A DNA stretch of 64,000 nt, taken from NCBI RefSeq assembly GCF_019598945.1, contig NZ_CP080598.1, positions 2,046,001 to 2,110,000 of the forward strand. The letters run 5' to 3'. The notes below the pieces were generated by a model. It had not been told where the DNA came from, ran no database searches, and saw only the letters and a program-made list of their open reading frames with translations. The position numbers and the translations under genes were made by a program. Shown here piece by piece: positions 56,336 through 64,000 of this stretch (positions are counted from its first letter, which is position 1; each line of letters begins with the position of its first letter). The DNA is from Sphaerospermopsis torques-reginae ITEP-024. GTDB lineage: Bacteria > Cyanobacteriota > Cyanobacteriia > Cyanobacteriales > Nostocaceae.

Positions 56336-56773
56336 ATGCCAATTATTAACAAAACACTAGAAATTACCACCCAACCAGGAATAAATATTCATAATATAAC
56401 CCCACAAATTCAAGAATTTATTGATTCAACAAACATCAAAAATGGTCAAGTATTAGTATTTTCTCGGCACACCACAACCGCCTTAGCTATCAACGAAAAT
56501 GAAGTGAGACTTTTAGAAGATGTCAAGGTTTTTTTACAAAAATTAGCCCCAGAAACTGATAAATATTTACATAACGACTTACATTTAAGAGATGTTCCCA
56601 AAGATGAACCCATAAACGCCCATTCTCACTTAATGTCAATGATGTTAACCACCAGTGAAGTAATTCCTATTGTTGATGGTAAATTAGGATTAGGAATATG
56701 GCAATCTGTGTTATTTTTTGAATTAGATGGGGCGCGAAAAAGAACAGTATTTTTACAAATTTATGGGGAATAG
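56336..56773 (+). CDS. YjbQ family (UPF0047) protein
   Basis: The ATG at 56336 (MPIINKTLEITTQPG) gives 145 residues, the family length; the longer frame translates tandem repeats. Signatures are VFSRHTTTALAINENEVRLLEDV, LHLRDVPKDEPINAHSHLMSMML and GLGIWQSVLFFELDGARKRTVFLQIYGE. The family is annotated as secondary thiamine-phosphate synthase because the E. coli member rescues thiE mutants; the native role is unclear. Confidence 0.92.
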   Translation: MPIINKTLEITTQPGINIHNITPQIQEFIDSTNIKNGQVLVFSRHTTTALAINENEVRLLEDVKVFLQKLAPETDKYLHNDLHLRDVPKDEPINAHSHLMSMMLTTSEVIPIVDGKLGLGIWQSVLFFELDGARKRTVFLQIYGE

Positions 56774-56872
56774 GTGACTGGTGACTGGTGACTGGTGACT
56801 GGTGACTGGTGACTGGGTAATCAATTTTATTTTTCCCAATTACCAATTACCAATTACCAATTATCCATTACC
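56774..56872. repeat. GACTGGT and CAATTAC heptamer arrays
   Basis: Six copies of TGACTGG follow the yjbQ stop, and AATTACC heptamers overlap the 3' end of the next (minus-strand) gene. The coding end of that gene lies at the array edge. Confidence 0.85.
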
Positions 56873-57547
56873 TAAATCAAACTCTACAAATTCTGGTAAA
56901 CCTGGATAAATCATATTTTTATCTAATGCAGATAAAATTTGATTATTAGCATTAGTAGAATTTAAACAACGACAAACTAACTCGGCAACATCGGCACGGT
57001 GAATACTACCAACAATTCGGGGATCTGCGGTTAAAATACCATTGCCTGTAGCTGGTTCTGATTTTAAACCACCGGGGCGAATAATTGTATAGTTGAGTCC
57101 GCTGTTTATCAGGTGTTGTTCTGCTTTTTCCTTTTCAATTAATACTGGTTTGAGTGCTTCTAAAGCTTGAGGAGGAAGCGCACCTACACTATCACCACAA
57201 CCAATAGATGTGACTAAAATAAACTTTTGTACTTTAGCTTTGACTGCGGCATCAATTAAATTTTTATTACCAATAAAATCTGGTTTGACACCATCTGTAG
57301 GTAAACCACCAAGGGTACTAATTACAGCTTGGATAGGTTCATTTCCCAAAATTGCTTTTTCTACATCATCCACTTTTAAAGCATCTCCTAATACTGGATG
57401 AACACCAATAGCTTCTAATTCCTTAGCGGCTACTTCTGTTCTCAAGAGTGCTTTTACCTTTATGTTGTGTCCTGTCAAATATTTAGCGATTTCTTGACCA
57501 ACACCACGACTAGCTCCAGCGACAAAAATGTAAGATGTAGTTGACAT
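56861..57547 (-). CDS. NAD(P)-binding SDR-like protein
   Basis: This 228-residue atypical short-chain dehydrogenase has the dinucleotide-binding FVAGASRGVGQEIAKYL (residues 8-24), LLRTEVAAKELEAIGVHPVLGDALKVDDVEKAI and ISTLGGLPTDGVKPDFIGNKNLIDAA. KFILVTSIGCGDS and NYTIIRPGGLKSEPATGNG follow. The usual YxxxK is not in place, which is typical of NmrA/isoflavone-reductase-like members. Substrate unknown. Confidence 0.88.
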   Translation of the reverse strand: MSTTSYIFVAGASRGVGQEIAKYLTGHNIKVKALLRTEVAAKELEAIGVHPVLGDALKVDDVEKAILGNEPIQAVISTLGGLPTDGVKPDFIGNKNLIDAAVKAKVQKFILVTSIGCGDSVGALPPQALEALKPVLIEKEKAEQHLINSGLNYTIIRPGGLKSEPATGNGILTADPRIVGSIHRADVAELVCRCLNSTNANNQILSALDKNMIYPGLPEFVEFDLGNG

Positions 57548-57904
57548 AGTTATTTTCTCAGATAGATGTTTTGGTTACACAAATAATTAATATATCCTGG
57601 TTTGCTCAATTTGGGAAATTCCTGCTATAAGATTGTATCAGCCAAGATTTTGATTTACTGACATAAACCTTATTAGTGACTATAAATGTTGCTCTAGAAA
57701 CAGTAAGATGTTTTCAGAGTTAGTTAGAATTTATGGAAATCATTTAAATTTGTTTGTACCTCATTTCCTGAAAATCTGCTGTAAATATCAGTTCCTATTT
57801 TTCAGATTGTTAAATTTGCTTAATCTTTATTTAACTAAAGGTTATAAAATCGGTTAAATTTCTTGGTATAAGTTACATTAGGTATGCAATAGTGTGTCAC
57901 TATC
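57548..57904. other. intergenic region, no gene seen
   Basis: The divergent region between the SDR gene and the WD40 gene is AT-rich, without recognisable RNA, repeat array or strong promoter pair. Confidence 0.4.
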
Positions 57905-59704
57905 ATGCAGATGGATTGGATTAGTTTACTCAAAGCGCAACAAACGGACTTCCTACAAAGGGTGAAAAAACCCAAGACAATTGATCTTTATCTCCTAGAA
58001 GGTCAAGTCAAAGGTTGTCACAGTGAAATTATGGTATTTTGGGGCGATTCTTTGGCAAAAATTCTGGAATGTTCCCGTAAACAAGCGGAAATTCTCGCCA
58101 AAAATCCACCACCCATGCCTCCAGAATATCCTGAACCACCGGATTGGACAATTCCCTTTCCTAAATATTTTCAGAGTCAAGCAGAAGATTATCTTGTGCG
58201 TGAACAAATTGTAGATCGAGTAATCAAAGAACGCTTGGGTAAATTGGTGAAAAAAGTGTCACAGGACACTTTAGAAAATATGCTTTTGGATGATGAGGGA
58301 AATTTGCGCGGTGAAAGTAAGTTTACTTATGTTTTGTGTAATAATCACCAGATTAGTTTACAAGTTCACGTTGCAGATGGAGAAAGTTTTAACGGTATTA
58401 AAAAAGATAAAATTCGCTGGACGGTAACACAGGAAGATGTGAGAAACCATCAAGTATTAATTTTTTTGTGTTTGTTTTATCCAGGACATACAAAGTTAGG
58501 ATATCAAAAACAAACAGTGATCACTGGTTTTTTACCCACAAATCAACTTCAATTTTCTGAACCAAAATTGTATATTCATCCAAGTAGCTTATTGTATGCG
58601 GGTGGTTTAAATTGGTATTTACAGTCCCTAGATAGTAAAAAATATGATTCACATATAAATGATTATCCAATGATGGTTGAAGTCATTCAAACCTTGCCAT
58701 CAGAACATCCGCAAAAGCACATCATTGGTGATTGGGAATGTTGGCAAACATTAAAAGGACACACCAGAGGAATTAACTGTTTAGCTTATTCTATCAAAGC
58801 TTTGACAGTGAAAGATTTGGGTGGTCATAATGTGAAAACTATCCCGATTTTAGCTAGTGGTAGTCGTGGTGAAACCAAATTATGGGATTTATCTAAAGGA
58901 GAATTAATAGAGACTTTAGCAGAACATCCTTGGTCTATTTCTGGTGTAGTAGATGAAGTTAATTCTTTAGCTTTTAGTACCGATGGACAAACTTTAGTTA
59001 GTGTAGGTGCTGATTCTACTATTAAAATTTGGCATACTGGAGCATTAGATTTAATTGATATTCTCCATAAACATCAAGGTAATGTGCGTTGTGTTGCTTT
59101 TACTCCTGATGGAAAAAGTTTAGCAACTGGTGGAGATGATAGAAAAATCTTGTTTTGGAATTTGCGCGATCGCCAAGTTGAAAATACTTTATGTTTAGAT
59201 GATACTGCTGCCCATTCAATGGTATTAAGTGAAGATGGTAAAATATTGGTTACAGGTAGTTATCGCAAAATCAAAGTTTGGCGTTTAACATCTTCATTTA
59301 ATAATAGAAATCAGCAAGAAATTAAACCTGTACATACCTTAATGGGTCATTCTCACATTGTTAATTCTTTGGCTATGAGTGCTAATGGTAAATATTTAAT
59401 TAGTGGTAGTCAAGATAAAACTCTGAGAGTTTGGAATTTAGTTACTGGGGAATTAATTCATACCTTGAAAAGTCATCGGGAAGGAGTTTATACAGTTACT
59501 TTGAGTCCTAATGAACAAATTATTGCTAGTGGTAGTGCTGATAAAACGATTAAATTATGGCATTTAGAAACTGGAGAATTATTAGGAACTTTTTCCGGTC
59601 ATGGTAACACAGTTACAGCTTTAACTTTTACTGCTTCTGGTGAAATGTTGGTTAGTGGAAGTTTAGATAAAACTATTAAAATTTGGCAACGGAGTGAAAA
59701 TTAA
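57905..59704 (+). CDS. WD40 propeller protein with uncharacterised N-terminal domain
   Basis: The protein has 599 residues. Residues 1-275 form a domain I do not recognise, with a Pro-rich stretch (NPPPMPPEYPEPPDWTIPFPKYF, about 66-88), a helical segment and a beta-rich part with LCLFYPGHTKLGYQKQTVITGFLPTNQLQFSEPKLYIHPSSLLYAGGLNWYLQSL. Seven WD40 repeats follow (about 280-598), ending KTIKIWQRSEN. The repeats are diverged, unlike the array at 39.3-41.1 kb. It has no NTPase, kinase or protease domain, so it is a scaffold or sensor. It stands before a Uma2 nuclease gene and HicAB, an accessory neighbourhood. Confidence 0.82.
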   Translation: MQMDWISLLKAQQTDFLQRVKKPKTIDLYLLEGQVKGCHSEIMVFWGDSLAKILECSRKQAEILAKNPPPMPPEYPEPPDWTIPFPKYFQSQAEDYLVREQIVDRVIKERLGKLVKKVSQDTLENMLLDDEGNLRGESKFTYVLCNNHQISLQVHVADGESFNGIKKDKIRWTVTQEDVRNHQVLIFLCLFYPGHTKLGYQKQTVITGFLPTNQLQFSEPKLYIHPSSLLYAGGLNWYLQSLDSKKYDSHINDYPMMVEVIQTLPSEHPQKHIIGDWECWQTLKGHTRGINCLAYSIKALTVKDLGGHNVKTIPILASGSRGETKLWDLSKGELIETLAEHPWSISGVVDEVNSLAFSTDGQTLVSVGADSTIKIWHTGALDLIDILHKHQGNVRCVAFTPDGKSLATGGDDRKILFWNLRDRQVENTLCLDDTAAHSMVLSEDGKILVTGSYRKIKVWRLTSSFNNRNQQEIKPVHTLMGHSHIVNSLAMSANGKYLISGSQDKTLRVWNLVTGELIHTLKSHREGVYTVTLSPNEQIIASGSADKTIKLWHLETGELLGTFSGHGNTVTALTFTASGEMLVSGSLDKTIKIWQRSEN

Positions 59705-59790
59705 TTGGTAATTGGTAATTGGTAATTGGTAATTGGTGATGACGTTTATGTTATCAATGATATAATGAAGATTATCTTTCATTAATAACT

Positions 59791-60351
59791 ATGACTATAG
59801 CCAGAGAACGCCAAATTACTCTAGATGAGTTTCTGAAATTACCAGAAACTAAACCAGCATCAGAATTTATTAACGGGGAAATTATACAAAAACCAATGCC
59901 ACAGGGTGAACATAGCTTACTTCAGGCTAAATTAATTGAAGTTATTAATGCCAAAGCTGGAACTCAAAAAATTGCCTATGCTTTCCCAGAACTGCGCTGT
60001 ACTTTTGGTGGTGATACTATTGTACCGGATGTAGCTGTATTTCGTTGGGATAGAATACCCAAAACCGCATCAGGGAAAATTAGCAACCGTTTTGAAATTC
60101 ATCCTGACTGGGTAATAGAAATACTTTCTCCTGAACAACAACAAAAAAAGGTATTAACTAAATTATTACATTGTTCCCGCAATGGTACAGAATTAGGATG
60201 GTTAATGAACCCAGAAGAAGAAAGTGTTTTAGCTGTGTTTCCTGGGCAAAAAATTGATTTATATGACGGTGATGATAAGTTACAAATAATTGAAGGTATT
60301 AATTTAGAATTGACGGTAAAAGAAGTTTTTAGTTGGTTGAGTTTTAGTTAA
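59791..60351 (+). CDS. Uma2 family PD-(D/E)XK nuclease-like protein
   Basis: This 186-residue DUF820/Uma2 protein shows ITLDEFLKLPETKPASEFINGEIIQKPMPQGEHSLLQAKL, then PDVAVFRWDRIP, VIEILSPEQQQKKVLTKLLHCSRNGTELGWLMNPEEESVLAVFPG. The Asp of PDVAV, the Glu of VIEILSP and the following Gln/Lys fit a restriction-endonuclease fold. This family is greatly expanded in filamentous cyanobacteria and is mostly uncharacterised. TATAAT lies about 30 bases upstream (near 59760). Confidence 0.9.
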   Translation: MTIARERQITLDEFLKLPETKPASEFINGEIIQKPMPQGEHSLLQAKLIEVINAKAGTQKIAYAFPELRCTFGGDTIVPDVAVFRWDRIPKTASGKISNRFEIHPDWVIEILSPEQQQKKVLTKLLHCSRNGTELGWLMNPEEESVLAVFPGQKIDLYDGDDKLQIIEGINLELTVKEVFSWLSFS

Positions 60352-60393
60352 TTATCAATAAATATTAAGGAATTAGGATTTCTAGGATATTCC

Positions 60394-60423
60394 TTGACAT
60401 AGTATCAATAGTGGTACTATACT
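60394..60423 (+). promoter_or_regulatory. consensus sigma-70-type promoter of hicAB
   Basis: TTGACA (60394-60399) and TATACT (60418-60423) are separated by 18 bases. The spacer holds an imperfect inverted repeat, AGTATC...GGTACT, likely bound by the antitoxin. The hicA ATG is only six bases after the -10, about where transcription would start. Confidence 0.7.
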
Positions 60424-60429
60424 TTTTCT

Positions 60430-60684
60430 ATGGCACAAATTGAAAAACTTTTAGCCGAAATTAAAAATAATCCTAAAGATGTCAAATTTACTGATTTAGT
60501 AAAACTTTGTAATCATTATTTCGGAGAACCTAGACAGCAAGGAACAAGTCATTGTGTCTATCAAACACCTTGGTTTGGAGATCCAAGAGTTAACATTCAA
60601 GAAAAGAATGGAAAAGCAAAATTTTATCAAGTCAAACAGGTTTTAGCAGCCATTGAAAAAATTGAGGGAATGGAAAATGGTTAA
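60430..60684 (+). CDS. hicA: HicA family toxin
   Basis: HicA is an mRNA-cleaving toxin with a double-stranded-RNA-binding-like fold. The 84 residues read MAQIEKLLAEIKNNPKDVKFTDLVKLCNHYFGEPRQQGTSHCVYQTPWFGDPRVNIQEKNGKAKFYQVKQVLAAIEKI; the catalytic His is in GTSHCVY. No Shine-Dalgarno sequence precedes the ATG, and the predicted transcript would begin at or next to it. It overlaps hicB by eight bases. Confidence 0.9.
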   Translation: MAQIEKLLAEIKNNPKDVKFTDLVKLCNHYFGEPRQQGTSHCVYQTPWFGDPRVNIQEKNGKAKFYQVKQVLAAIEKIEGMENG

Positions 60685-61003
60685 CTACGACCACTACACA
60701 TATAAAATTACCTGGTCAAGTGAAGATCAAGAATTTGTAGGATTATGTGCTGAATTTCCTAGCTTATCTTATCTTCATGAAAATCGTAATTTGGCTTTAG
60801 AAGGGATTACGAATTTGGTCAAAGATATAGTATTAGATATGGAAGCTAATGGTGAAGAAATTCCCGAACCTATTGCAGAAAAAACCTACAGTGGTAAATT
60901 TCAAGTTCGTATTACTCCAGAACTTCATCGTAAACTAGCGATAGAAGCAGCAGAAGAAAATGTCAGTTTGAATCGTTATGTAAGTTATAAACTGGGATCT
61001 TGA
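60677..61003 (+). CDS. hicB: HicB family antitoxin
   Basis: The ATG at 60677 lies inside the hicA end (ATGGTTAA overlap) and gives 108 residues. The N-terminal RNase-H-like part (HYTYKITWSSEDQEFVGLCAEFPSLSYLHENRNLALEGITNLVKDIVLDMEANGEEIPEP) binds the toxin. The C-terminal FQVRITPELHRKLAIEAAEENVSLNRYVSYKL is a ribbon-helix-helix DNA-binding domain for autoregulation. The pair is complete and probably functional. Confidence 0.92.
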   Translation: MVNYDHYTYKITWSSEDQEFVGLCAEFPSLSYLHENRNLALEGITNLVKDIVLDMEANGEEIPEPIAEKTYSGKFQVRITPELHRKLAIEAAEENVSLNRYVSYKLGS

Positions 61004-61158
61004 AACTGTTTAATGTGGGAATTAGGGTGATTTTTTTGGTATTACAAAGGCTGAAAATATCACCAGTTATGAATTTCATCCTGATTCTGACAATTCCCAT
61101 TAATTAAAACCCAAAAAATAAGGATTTAGCATTGCTAAACCCCTACATTTATCATACA

Positions 61159-63102
61159 CTAAACCAACAGAGTTTGCAACAAAGGTTTATCCGCATTTAA
61201 CTTACCATTTCTCAACCATTCATCCATTTCATCAGGTGCTTGAGCTTGAGAAAGCTTTTCTCGTAAATAACCACCTTCGAGAATTTCCTTCTCTAATAAT
61301 TCCTGAGCAATTTCCTCTAACAAATCGCGGTTATTTTGCAGAATACTCAAAGCAATGTGATGAGAATTATCCACAATTTCCTTCACTTCCCTGTCAATTT
61401 CCTCTGCAACTTGAGGACTAATAGAACGTCGAGGATTTCCATAACCTTCTAAAAATTGTTGTTGAATTTTCTCAAAAGCTACAGGTCCAAGTTTATCGCT
61501 CATACCGTACAAAGTCACATATCTTTCCGCTAAATCTGTGGCTTTTTGGATATCATCAGATGCACCAGTAGAAACTTTCCCAAAGACAATTTCTTCCGAA
61601 GAACGTCCACCTAATAAAGTAGCAATACGTCCTCTTATTTCATCTTCCACCATTAAAAATCTGTCTTCTTCTGGCATTTGAATTGTATAACCCAAAGCAC
61701 CAACACCGCGAGGAACAACAGAAATTTTTTCTACTTTACCTGCTCCCGGCATTAATGCACCAACTATAGCATGACCAACTTCATGATAAGCAACAGTCTT
61801 TTTCTCGATTTCATTTAACACACGAGAACGTTTTTCTAAACCGGCGATTAATCTTTCAATAGCTTCATTAAAATCTGCCATTAAGACAGCTTGACGGTTA
61901 TTTCTTGCTGCTAATAATGCAGCTTCATTAACTAAATTTGCTAAATCAGCACCAGCAAAACCAGGGGTACGAGTGGCGATAATTCCTAAATCAACATCTT
62001 CTGCTAATTTGACATTTCTCGCGTGGACTTTAAGAATAGCTTCCCTACCAATTTTATCAGGTCTATCTACCACAATTTGCCGGTCAAAACGACCAGGACG
62101 ACGCAACGCAGGATCAAGAACTTCAGGACGGTTAGTAGCAGCGATGATAATGACACCGGTGTTAGCATCAAAACCATCCATTTCTGTTAATAATTGGTTT
62201 AATGTTTGTTCTCTTTCATCATTACCACCAACAAAACCACCAGCACCACCGCGAGATTTACCTAAAGCATCTAACTCATCAATGAAAACAATACAAGGTG
62301 CTTGTTGTTTTGCTTGTTCAAATAAATCTCTAACTCTTGCAGCACCAACTCCTACAAATAATTCAATAAATTCAGAACCGGAAATACTAAAGAAAGGAAC
62401 ACCTGCTTCACCAGCAATAGCTTTTGCTAATAATGTTTTACCAGTTCCTGGGGGTCCAACTAATAAGACACCTTTGGGAATTTTTGCTCCTAAATTTGTG
62501 TATTTGCTGGCATTTTTTAAGAAATCAACTATTTCTTCTAATTCTGCTTTTGCTTCATCCACACCTGCAACATCTGGGAATTTTACCCCAGTGCTACCTT
62601 CAGAATAAATCCGCGCTTTGCTTTTACCAACTGTTAATGCAGCAGGTCCTCCACCTTGACGACTCATTAAAAATGCCCAAATTCCAAAGAAAACTAAGGG
62701 GGGAGCAACCCAACTTAATATAGTACCAATCCAAGCATTTTCATTTGGTGGTGGTGCGGCAAATTCTACATTATTTTCTCGCAGAATTTTGGGTAAATCT
62801 AAATCAATAGCAACAGGTGTGGTTCTATATACTTGTTCTACTGTTTTACCTTCAGGATTTTCGGTTTTGATTGCGTATTCAATGCGATCGCTCCCCACTA
62901 TTGCTTTATCGACTTTCCCTGCTTTTACCTGAGCAATAAAATCACTATAAGGAACTTGGGGTAATCGTGGTCCAAAAATACTGGGAACTATCAAATTCAG
63001 CAGCAATAACAAAGTTAGTAAAATTAAGAAGCTCCCACCAAACTGCCGAATTTTTGGCGTTTTCATTTTGTTCTGATTATTATTATTTGTTTCTACAGGC
63101 AT
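61159..63102 (-). CDS. ftsH: ATP-dependent zinc metalloprotease FtsH
   Basis: This 647-residue membrane AAA+ protease degrades membrane and photodamaged proteins. Two membrane segments are present (about 22-45 and 124-146). The AAA domain has Walker A GPPGTGKT (216-223), Walker B IVFIDELDAL (271-280) and the second region of homology NRPEVLDPALRRPGRFDRQI. The zinc site is HEVGH (440-444), with further acidic ligand in the C-terminal helix bundle. Cyanobacteria have four FtsH paralogues; which one this is (photosystem II repair or other) cannot be decided here. It is monocistronic. Confidence 0.96.
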   Translation of the reverse strand: MPVETNNNNQNKMKTPKIRQFGGSFLILLTLLLLLNLIVPSIFGPRLPQVPYSDFIAQVKAGKVDKAIVGSDRIEYAIKTENPEGKTVEQVYRTTPVAIDLDLPKILRENNVEFAAPPPNENAWIGTILSWVAPPLVFFGIWAFLMSRQGGGPAALTVGKSKARIYSEGSTGVKFPDVAGVDEAKAELEEIVDFLKNASKYTNLGAKIPKGVLLVGPPGTGKTLLAKAIAGEAGVPFFSISGSEFIELFVGVGAARVRDLFEQAKQQAPCIVFIDELDALGKSRGGAGGFVGGNDEREQTLNQLLTEMDGFDANTGVIIIAATNRPEVLDPALRRPGRFDRQIVVDRPDKIGREAILKVHARNVKLAEDVDLGIIATRTPGFAGADLANLVNEAALLAARNNRQAVLMADFNEAIERLIAGLEKRSRVLNEIEKKTVAYHEVGHAIVGALMPGAGKVEKISVVPRGVGALGYTIQMPEEDRFLMVEDEIRGRIATLLGGRSSEEIVFGKVSTGASDDIQKATDLAERYVTLYGMSDKLGPVAFEKIQQQFLEGYGNPRRSISPQVAEEIDREVKEIVDNSHHIALSILQNNRDLLEEIAQELLEKEILEGGYLREKLSQAQAPDEMDEWLRNGKLNADKPLLQTLLV

Positions 63103-63539
63103 GATAATTTACCTCTATAAAATTTGCTCATTGGTAATGCTTCAATAATGGACAATTAACAATTACCGATCCTTTAAAGTCAGAGTCTTGAAAAAGCGGA
63201 ATCTTTGGCTTTTTACCCTTGAAAGGGGAGGTTTTAACCCTTGAATGAAACAATTATCAATTGTCAATTATCAATTTTGATCCTAATCTTGCTGCAAACT
63301 AACTTACCAATCTAAAAATAGCCGTAACTAGCAGAATTACTAGAGCATTTCCCAGAGAAAATTGGTATAATGCTAAAGCTATAGGTATTAATCTACCAAC
63401 TACATTCAGAGCTACTACGGTAGGAAGATGAACAAGTAAAGTTTTGTATCTGATTTCTATTGTAGAGAATGTAGAGAATCAATTTTCCAGTCTAAATTCG
63501 TGTATACCCTACCAAAAAAATGTGTATTCCCGCACTTTT
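63103..63539. other. divergent intergenic region upstream of ftsH
   Basis: Short inverted and near-direct repeats of AATTGTCAATTAT type lie at about 63153-63165 and 63250-63275. No gene or riboswitch was recognised. CTTGAAA and CCTTGAAAGGGGAGG around 63190-63235 may be part of a stress promoter, but no pair was convincing. Confidence 0.4.
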
Positions 63540-63752
63540 ATGAAAAATCAACTATTCTTTTTGCTGAAACTACTTCTTTTGTCAACTGTCATCTCGTTTT
63601 TGATTAAGTATGCAGGACCAATGTTGTTAGTACCAGCCACATCATTAAACGCGCTCATTTTAGTTTTGTTGCCTACAGTAATTATGATAGCTCTCTTGCT
63701 TTGGCGAATGCCAGCACAAAAACAAAGTAGGGGCGAAGCATTCGGAAAATAG
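63540..63752 (+). CDS. small membrane protein
   Basis: The ATG at 63540 gives 70 residues: MKNQLFFLLKLLLLSTVISFLIKYAGPMLLVPATSLNALILVLLPTVIMIALLLWRMPAQKQSRGEAFGK. Two hydrophobic helices (about 5-25 and 36-56) are followed by a basic tail. The longer frame to 63444 starts in spacer DNA. The family is not named, but the pattern is that of a conserved cyanobacterial small membrane protein. Confidence 0.7.
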   Translation: MKNQLFFLLKLLLLSTVISFLIKYAGPMLLVPATSLNALILVLLPTVIMIALLLWRMPAQKQSRGEAFGK

Positions 63753-63951
63753 CCTTGAACAAAAATCTATAATTGCTCATCCGAATGCTTCGCCCGTATA
63801 GCTTTTGAAAGCACAACTGCAAACGTAATATTTGATCATCTACCAATTCATCAAATATTCTGACTCCTGTACGGGTTTAGCAGTGTTAAACCCCTACTGA
63901 CTTTTAAATTACTACTAAAATTTCATCTCACCAAGGTTTGGGAGTTAATCT

Positions 63952-64000
63952 GTGAAACTGGGTCAATGGATAGGTTTAATCGCCTTAATTTTATCCTTAT
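63952..64000 (+). CDS. start of an AI-2E family transporter (partial)
   Basis: A GTG preceded by GGGAG opens a frame reading VKLGQWIGLIALILSL before the window ends. I recognise this as the N-terminus of cyanobacterial AI-2E/PerM (UPF0118) membrane transporters, but only 16 residues are available. Confidence 0.5.
   Translation, partial: MKLGQWIGLIALILSL

Noticed and set aside
61973-62723. Long plus-strand frames antisense to ftsH
   Set aside because: They mirror the conserved AAA domain codons and have no start signal.

Overview
The window is cyanobacterial and most likely from a filamentous heterocystous genus (Nostocales). The evidence is a low-GC backbone with many HIP1 octamers (GCGATCGC), dense heptamer-type short tandem repeats between genes, and cyanobacterial or plastid-lineage genes: CrtR carotene hydroxylase, 4-hydroxybenzoate prenyltransferase for plastoquinone, the PanC-Cmk fusion, and DUF3119, DUF3086 and DUF3727 proteins. 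No rRNA, tRNA or CRISPR array was recognised. Genus-level placement is inference.

Region by region. 0.3-3.5 kb: DUF3119, DUF3086 and plsY. 3.5-8.1 kb, minus strand: a PD-(D/E)XK-like protein, crtR and a cbiMQO cobalt/nickel ECF transporter. 8.4-16.6 kb: an accessory block that looks like an iron oxidation, uptake and storage island, with a Tat-exported two-domain multicopper oxidase, three small membrane proteins without a recognised family, a lipoprotein, a ferritin-like protein, an FTR1 permease and a convergent metal-chelate binding lipoprotein. 16.6-23.3 kb: mobA, a TPR protein, a DUF29-like protein, a YyaL-type thioredoxin-domain protein, clpP and a conserved hypothetical. 23.4-27.3 kb: a 407-bp MITE-like element, then a tnpB gene split by a complete IS1634-family element whose 6-bp target duplication is intact. 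27.5-35.5 kb: a possible 50-residue membrane protein, sodB, panC-cmk, rlpA, glsA and an SLH plus glycosidase-like exoprotein. 35.5-41.2 kb: a DUF2887/Rpn nuclease flanked by three copies of an 84-89 bp terminator-bearing repeat, then a 1437-residue STAND protein with a restriction-fold-like region, a NACHT ATPase and fourteen nearly identical WD40 repeats. 41.3-51.9 kb: mostly housekeeping (tlyA, class I lysS, proB, yqeG, DUF3727, ruvX, an acetyltransferase, a plastoquinone prenyltransferase), interrupted by a BrnT/BrnA-type toxin-antitoxin pair bracketed by a roughly 115-bp direct repeat. 52.5-53.25 kb: a chimeric IS607 relic. 53.3-57.5 kb: ppx, an aminotransferase, yjbQ and an NAD(P)-binding protein. 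57.9-61.0 kb: a second WD40 protein, a Uma2 nuclease and HicAB. 61.1-64 kb: ftsH, a small membrane protein and the start of an AI-2E-type transporter.

The two stretches most likely to hold undescribed biology are the multicopper-oxidase/FTR1 island (8.8-15.5 kb), where the three small histidine-containing membrane proteins have no assigned job, and the nuclease-like-NACHT-WD40 protein (36.9-41.2 kb), which has the architecture of a ligand-sensing conflict or antiviral switch with a recombining sensor. Mobile and repeated DNA is abundant, and several insertions look recent enough to reconstruct from this sequence alone.
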